Below are positions 60,279-64,000 of a stretch of DNA of 64,000 bases, in pieces. The DNA is taken from NCBI GenBank assembly GCA_963969345.1, contig OZ017769.1, forward strand, positions 2,609,600-2,673,599. The letters run 5' to 3'. Every line of letters begins with the position of its first letter. Position 1 is the first letter of the stretch. The DNA is from Turbatrix aceti (lineage: Eukaryota; Nematoda; Chromadorea; Rhabditida; Panagrolaimidae). Position numbers and translations under genes: made by a program. The notes below the pieces were generated by a model. The model had not been told where the DNA came from. It saw only the letters and a list, made by a program, of their open reading frames with translations, and did not search any database.

Positions 60279-60954
60279 TTTTTTTTATCAACATTGCACT
60301 ACTTATCAGCTTTGTTCCCCATTTTTTATTCTATTATTTTACTTTTTTATTTACAAAAGTATATGTTTACACAATAAATACAATAAACAATCGTTAAAAT
60401 TTTTATAGTATACAATAAAGGAGACTTGTATTACAATAAAGGAAATGAAAATGAAAAGATAAAAGTCGATTATGATTGACAAAAAAAAACCATTTTATAG
60501 AGTTGAATTCGTAAAAGTCACGCTTTTACGGGTGCAGTACCAGGTACTCGCGAAATACACAAAAATCTGATACGGTACATGGGGTTAAAGGCGTATTAGA
60601 TTAAGAACTAAAACTTTTTTATAATAAATACATAGAACATTTTGTTTTGTTTTCTGTCGTTTTTTTGTGGATGCAATTCGAATTAAAAATTGTTGATATT
60701 GAACACCAAACTAAATTAGCTCCACGTTATTTGGATTAGATAGATTCGGTTGCCACGCGATTGACAAAATGACAAACCCACAAGAAATGCACAAAAAAAA
60801 TAACATTGTGAATAATGTGACGTGTTTTTTTCTGAAAGTATGTATGTTACTTTGAAATAACCAGTATTTTTTATAAACTTTTTATAAAAAGTATACTTTT
60901 AATTTTTTCGCAGAAAAAGATTGTTTTGACGAATTTCAAATCTTAGTGACCGAA
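60279..60954. other. Spacer, 3' flank of 7TM copy D
   Basis: AT-rich. 60480-60570 (TAGAGTTGAATTCGTAAAAG; GTGCAGTACC; GAAATACACAA) resembles 62270-62335, showing that the 3' flank was duplicated with the gene. A short gene-family relic is at about 60720-60800. Confidence 0.5.
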
Positions 60955-61890
60955 TTAAATCTTCTCAACGGTTTTTGGATCAGATCCGACCACAACGTCA
61001 TCTGCAGTTTCACTTTGCAACGATGATGGATTGACGGCTGTAGGAATAGTCGGATAAAAAAATTCGACGACAAGTGTGTAGGTGTAGTGACGAACTTCTT
61101 CATCAACCCACAAAACTGTGAATATGTGCATGAGTTGAGTACTGTAGGGAACAAACGCAAATTCAGGGTTTTTTCTCAAAAAATATTTCACACCACACAT
61201 TAGACAACTGCCTATAAACTGTTTGCAGTATCTGTCAGCATAACCATGCTGAAGTCTTTTCCATAAAAAGACAAGCCCACAGGGAATGTAGACAAAATAA
61301 CTACAGTATATAGGCTCAAATATGACGCGGTCCTCCCACTAAAAAGTTTTTTTTTATTGAGGATTGAAAACATTTTTACATACTTTTAACGTAAAGTATC
61401 CGTCGTTTGAGCAAACGACATTAAACGACCCTTCAATGTTTACGCGAAGATGGCATTGTAAGAGATAATTCATAACAACAAAGTGTGCTGGTATAACCAT
61501 GATAGCCGAAGCCAGGTTGCTGCTGTGGGGCGGTTTGAAGAGACGGAGCCAAGCCGGGTGTAGAAAAAAGTAGAGTGCCCAGTTAATGTTTAAGAGCAAA
61601 GTTACGCATTGTGGAAAAAAAATAAGTGCATATTCCAGAATTTTCAGCGATCCCACTGGATAATGGACGGCTGTGATGGTGGTATTCTCGTTAGCGATCG
61701 CTCTGAGAGCTACATCTTCGTGAGCCACCAATGTTCCAATGTAAAAAAACATGGCCAGATAGGAAATGTAGATGAACGGATCGTTACGAACATCACAGTG
61801 TTCGTACGCCTTTCGGATGCCGAGCAGAATGATGATGCAAAGAATGATGATAAAAATCTGGTAGTAGCTTTCAACCTCCAAGGACGACAT
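60955..61890 (-). CDS. 7TM family member, copy D (first intron absent)
   Basis: Exons 61890-61384 (169 aa) and 61338-60955 (127 aa plus stop), phase 0, 296 aa. Donor AAA|GTATGT, acceptor CTTTTTAG. Starts MSSLEVESYYQIFIIILC. The first two exons of copies B and C are fused here: AIANENTTITAVHYPVGSLK reads straight through the position of their intron. Landmarks LLGIRKAYEHCDVRNDPFIY, RLFKPPHSSNLASAIMVIPA, MNYLLQCHLRV, YCSYFVYIPCGLVFLWKRL, VLWVDEEVRHYTYTLVVEFF and YPTIP. Function unknown. Confidence 0.82.
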
Positions 61891-62364
61891 TTTTTGTGCA
61901 AAATGTCAAACAAAGCTTTTATGCTTGCAATGCCATTCTAGGGGATGCCGGCGGTAATAAACATAGATAGGGTGTGTCGTTTTTTAAATTACTCGCGTGT
62001 TCTGCAAAAGGCAAACCCTACCCTGATACTCGCCCCCGTGTGTGCATAATTGTCATTAGCTTCTGTAATTGAAGAATTTCGCGCTTTTTTTCAGAACAAA
62101 CTCTTGAAAAAACAACAATAGTAAGATTCTTGGAGTTGCACTTTTTATCATAAACATAATAGTTTTTCATTTCATTTCATTTATTTACCGCTTCGAACAT
62201 ACAATAAACATAAACATATAACACAAAAATGTTTTTTCGATTACGATTAACTAGAAAAAACATTTTTTATACAGAGTTGAATCCGTGAACTTTAAGTTTT
62301 TTTGGGTTCAGTACAAGAAATACACAAGACAACAAGACATGGGATCTCGAAACGAATATGAAAT
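61891..62364. other. Spacer upstream of copy D
   Basis: Probable promoter of copy D plus duplicated 3' flank of the next (broken) copy. CATTT repeats at 62168-62190. No gene. Confidence 0.45.
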
Positions 62365-62645
62365 GTTGGTTATCATATTAAACCTCCTCAATAGTTTTTG
62401 GATCAGATCAAGCCATAATCTCATTTCCAGTTTCACTTTGTAACGATATTGGGTTAAAAACTTACAAAAAAATAGGCTAGAGAAAATGGCGGGAAAAAGC
62501 ACGCGTCAACACGGACGCACGCGTGGTCGCAAAAATGAGGGTGAAATTGGCATTGTAAGAGATAATTCATGATAACAAGGACAGTGACTTAACGGCTGTA
62601 GGAACAGTCGGATTAAAAAATTCGACGACAAGTGTGTATGTGTAG
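62365..62645 (-). pseudogene. Truncated, scrambled fifth 7TM copy
   Basis: Minus-strand pieces of the C-terminal coding end (62380-62465) and of the NPTIP-encoding region (62590-62645) match copy D. Between them is unrelated sequence plus an out-of-order first-exon fragment (GGCATTGTAAGAGATAATTC). Coding similarity stops abruptly at 62645, where the BEL/Pao remnant begins. Confidence 0.7.
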
Positions 62646-62703
62646 CACCTGGTGCTGACCAGGCATGTCAAAAATCGGGGGCCGGCCCCGGGGGCCGGGG
62701 CCA

Positions 62704-62751
62704 GGGTATCGTCGACTAATCGAGATGGGTATCGATCAATCGACGATACCC
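62704..62751. repeat. Short inverted repeat at the BEL/Pao remnant boundary
   Basis: GGGTATCGTCGA (62704) and TCGACGATACCC (62740) form a 12-bp-arm hairpin. It follows the GC palindromic stretch GGGGCCGGCCCCGGGGGCC (62680-62700). Confidence 0.7.
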
Positions 62752-63852
62752 ATCATACAAAGTAGATTGACAACTCGTCGGGCGGGAGTGTCGTGAAAGG
62801 TCACGATAACCAACCCCGCACCCCGCTCTTCCACGATTGACTCACCCCGCTTCCCCGCTTCAATTCCACGATTGCACGGATCGTCTTCTTGTGTGAGTGC
62901 GATGCATGAAACTGAGCAGTTTTCGCAGAAGGAGTAAGGTTGAGCCAATTTTGTGTTTGCCGTTGTGAGTTCGCATGTTGTGGCGTTCGTTGCCGTTATC
63001 AGTACGAGTAGGATTGTGGTGAGCATGGATTTTGATACCGCTTTTGTGGTTGTGTGTGAGCGAGTTGCTTCTTGTTGTGGGGTTGATGGCTCAGGGAGTT
63101 GTCGTTGCCGTGTGTGTCTGAAGGGCGCGTCGGTGTGCTCAGTTTCGTTAGAAACGGGGTTTGGTAGCGATGAAATATCGGTGTCTACTTCAAGAGGGTA
63201 AAGCATGTTGACTGGGCGTGTGAGAGTTTTCCCATTAGCGAGTAGAAGTTCGGCTGCGCGAATTGGTTGGTTCGGTTTTACGTTGAAAATCCGCGCCATC
63301 GTCCAAGTATTTCGGGGTTGGAGTTTTTCTTCAACGAGGACAACATCACCTTTTTTCGGAGTTGCTTTGTCAGTGCCCTTGTGTTGAAGATGATTGTATT
63401 GATTGCGAGCGCGTAATGTTGCAAAATATTGTGATTGCCACTGTTGCCACAATTTATCGATTGTTTTCTGCTGAGCTTTCCAAGACTTGATGAGGGTTTG
63501 TTGTGTGGTTTCTTTGGGGATCCAATCAGGGTCTGTCTCGTCATCTTCGGTATGGATACGTGGTATGTTCCAGTCAGCACCAGGTGCGAGAAAGTCGCAG
63601 GGGCGTAAGATCGTGTAGTCTTGTTCTGTTTCAGATGGTACAAAAGTGATTGGTCTGCTGTTGACGGTGGATTCCACTTCACAAAGTAGTGTGATCCATT
63701 GTGGTATGGTGTTGATGGTTCGAACGCTTTTGAGACATTTTTTGGTAATACCAACAAGACGTTCATAGTGTCCTCCAGTCCAAGGCGCTAATTGCGGTAT
63801 GAATTGGTATGAAATTGCAGTCGTGTTGTTGCAGATGCTGTCTGATTGCTGT
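62736..63852 (-). pseudogene. BEL/Pao integrase C-terminus, DUF5641 region and env-like N-terminus
   Basis: One open frame. The integrase end shows QLAPWTGGHYERLVGITKKC and EVESTVNSRPITFV with LRPCDFLAPG. A DUF5641-type segment follows: GDVVLVEEKLQPRNTWTMAR and VNMLYPLEV. A linker rich in Thr/Gln leads to a hydrophobic stretch MLTTILLVLITATNATTCEL and two Cys pairs (CENCSVSC), which looks like the signal peptide and start of an env-like glycoprotein as in some nematode BEL elements. The rest of env is absent. The frame also stays open through the primer site, so its apparent first residues (MVHRPGIEPG) are translated tRNA complement, not protein. Confidence 0.78.
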
Positions 63853-63880
63853 CCGGGTTCGATTCCCGGCCGATGCACCA
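63853..63880 (-). other. Extended primer-binding site complementary to tRNA-Gly
   Basis: Minus strand TGGTGCATCGGCCGGGAA continues through ATCGAACCCGG: 28 nt complementary to the tRNA 3' end, acceptor stem and whole T arm. A usual site is 18 nt. On the plus strand this looks like the 3' half of a tRNA-Gly with CCA. No D or anticodon arm is present, so it is not a tRNA gene. Confidence 0.7.
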
Positions 63881-63882
63881 CT

Positions 63883-64000
63883 TGTGGTAGAATGCTGTTT
63901 ATTACGCTTTTTCATTTGTATTTATAATCGGCGGAATTGGTCGGCGCAGTCAATGAGTCACGGATGAGTAATTATCTGCGGGGCTTTATGCTTTATAATG
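63883..64000 (-). repeat. Candidate LTR end of the right-edge BEL/Pao element
   Basis: On the minus strand: a TATAAATAC box near 63927-63919, poly(A) signal AATAAA at 63903-63898, then an end in CTACCACA 2 nt before the primer site. The rest lies beyond the window. Confidence 0.5.

Larger units (their letters stand above)
62646..64000 (-). mobile_element. Truncated BEL/Pao element (LTR, primer site, 3' pol, start of env-like part)
   Basis: Reading on the minus strand: candidate 5' LTR end (64000-63883), tRNA-Gly primer site (63880-63853), then directly the C-terminal part of integrase, a DUF5641-type region and an env-like start. Gag, protease and RT are missing, so the element is internally deleted. 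It is also cut at 62646, where 7TM pseudogene sequence begins. Confidence 0.75.

Noticed and set aside
63838..63900. tRNA-Gly gene on the plus strand
   Set aside because: T arm, acceptor end and CCA are present, but no acceptor 5' strand, D arm or anticodon arm can be folded upstream. Its position next to a BEL/Pao frame and an LTR-like end explains it as a primer site.

Overview
The window is from a nematode nuclear genome, probably a rhabditid. It is AT-rich, with split genes whose acceptors are TTTTCAG or TTTTTAG. Several starts sit just behind acceptor-like sites that could take a trans-spliced leader. It carries nematode-style serpentine receptors, BEL/Pao retroelements primed by tRNA-Gly, and many small inverted-repeat elements.

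Left part (1-31 kb): the 5' portion of an SLC12 cation-chloride cotransporter runs off the left edge on the minus strand. A 479-bp hAT-type MITE with a perfect 8-bp target duplication follows. Next is a 26-kb minus-strand gene for a homologue of MPRIP/Outspread (two PH domains, then a long coiled coil). It has 11 main exons and two candidate internal first exons that would give short coiled-coil isoforms. Its 12.5-kb first intron holds a complete-looking 4.86-kb DNA transposon with short terminal inverted repeats, a roughly 480-bp subterminal inverted repeat, a split transposase gene and a GC-rich tandem-repeat palindrome.

Middle (31-52 kb): about 7.6 kb of intergenic DNA with one fold-back. 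Then come a protein tyrosine phosphatase with an altered WPD loop (WPE), a convergent serpentine receptor, a second 7TM family with three intact paralogues and several wrecked copies, two small secreted-protein candidates (one saposin-like), a 1.2-kb perfect-looking fold-back, a Mutator-like element with 9-bp TSD, and an Srg/Srv-like chemoreceptor.

Right part (52-64 kb): a minus-strand LTR element with identical-length 311-bp LTRs and only a short ORF; a BEL/Pao gag-only element with 598-bp LTRs and a candidate mini-intron in each LTR; two more 7TM paralogues; and, at the right edge, a truncated BEL/Pao element with an extended tRNA-Gly primer site.

The single-copy genes (SLC12, MPRIP) are ordinary conserved genes. 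The right half looks like an accessory, fast-evolving chemoreceptor and transposon neighbourhood. All splice models were read by eye from GT/AG sites, phase and family resemblance.
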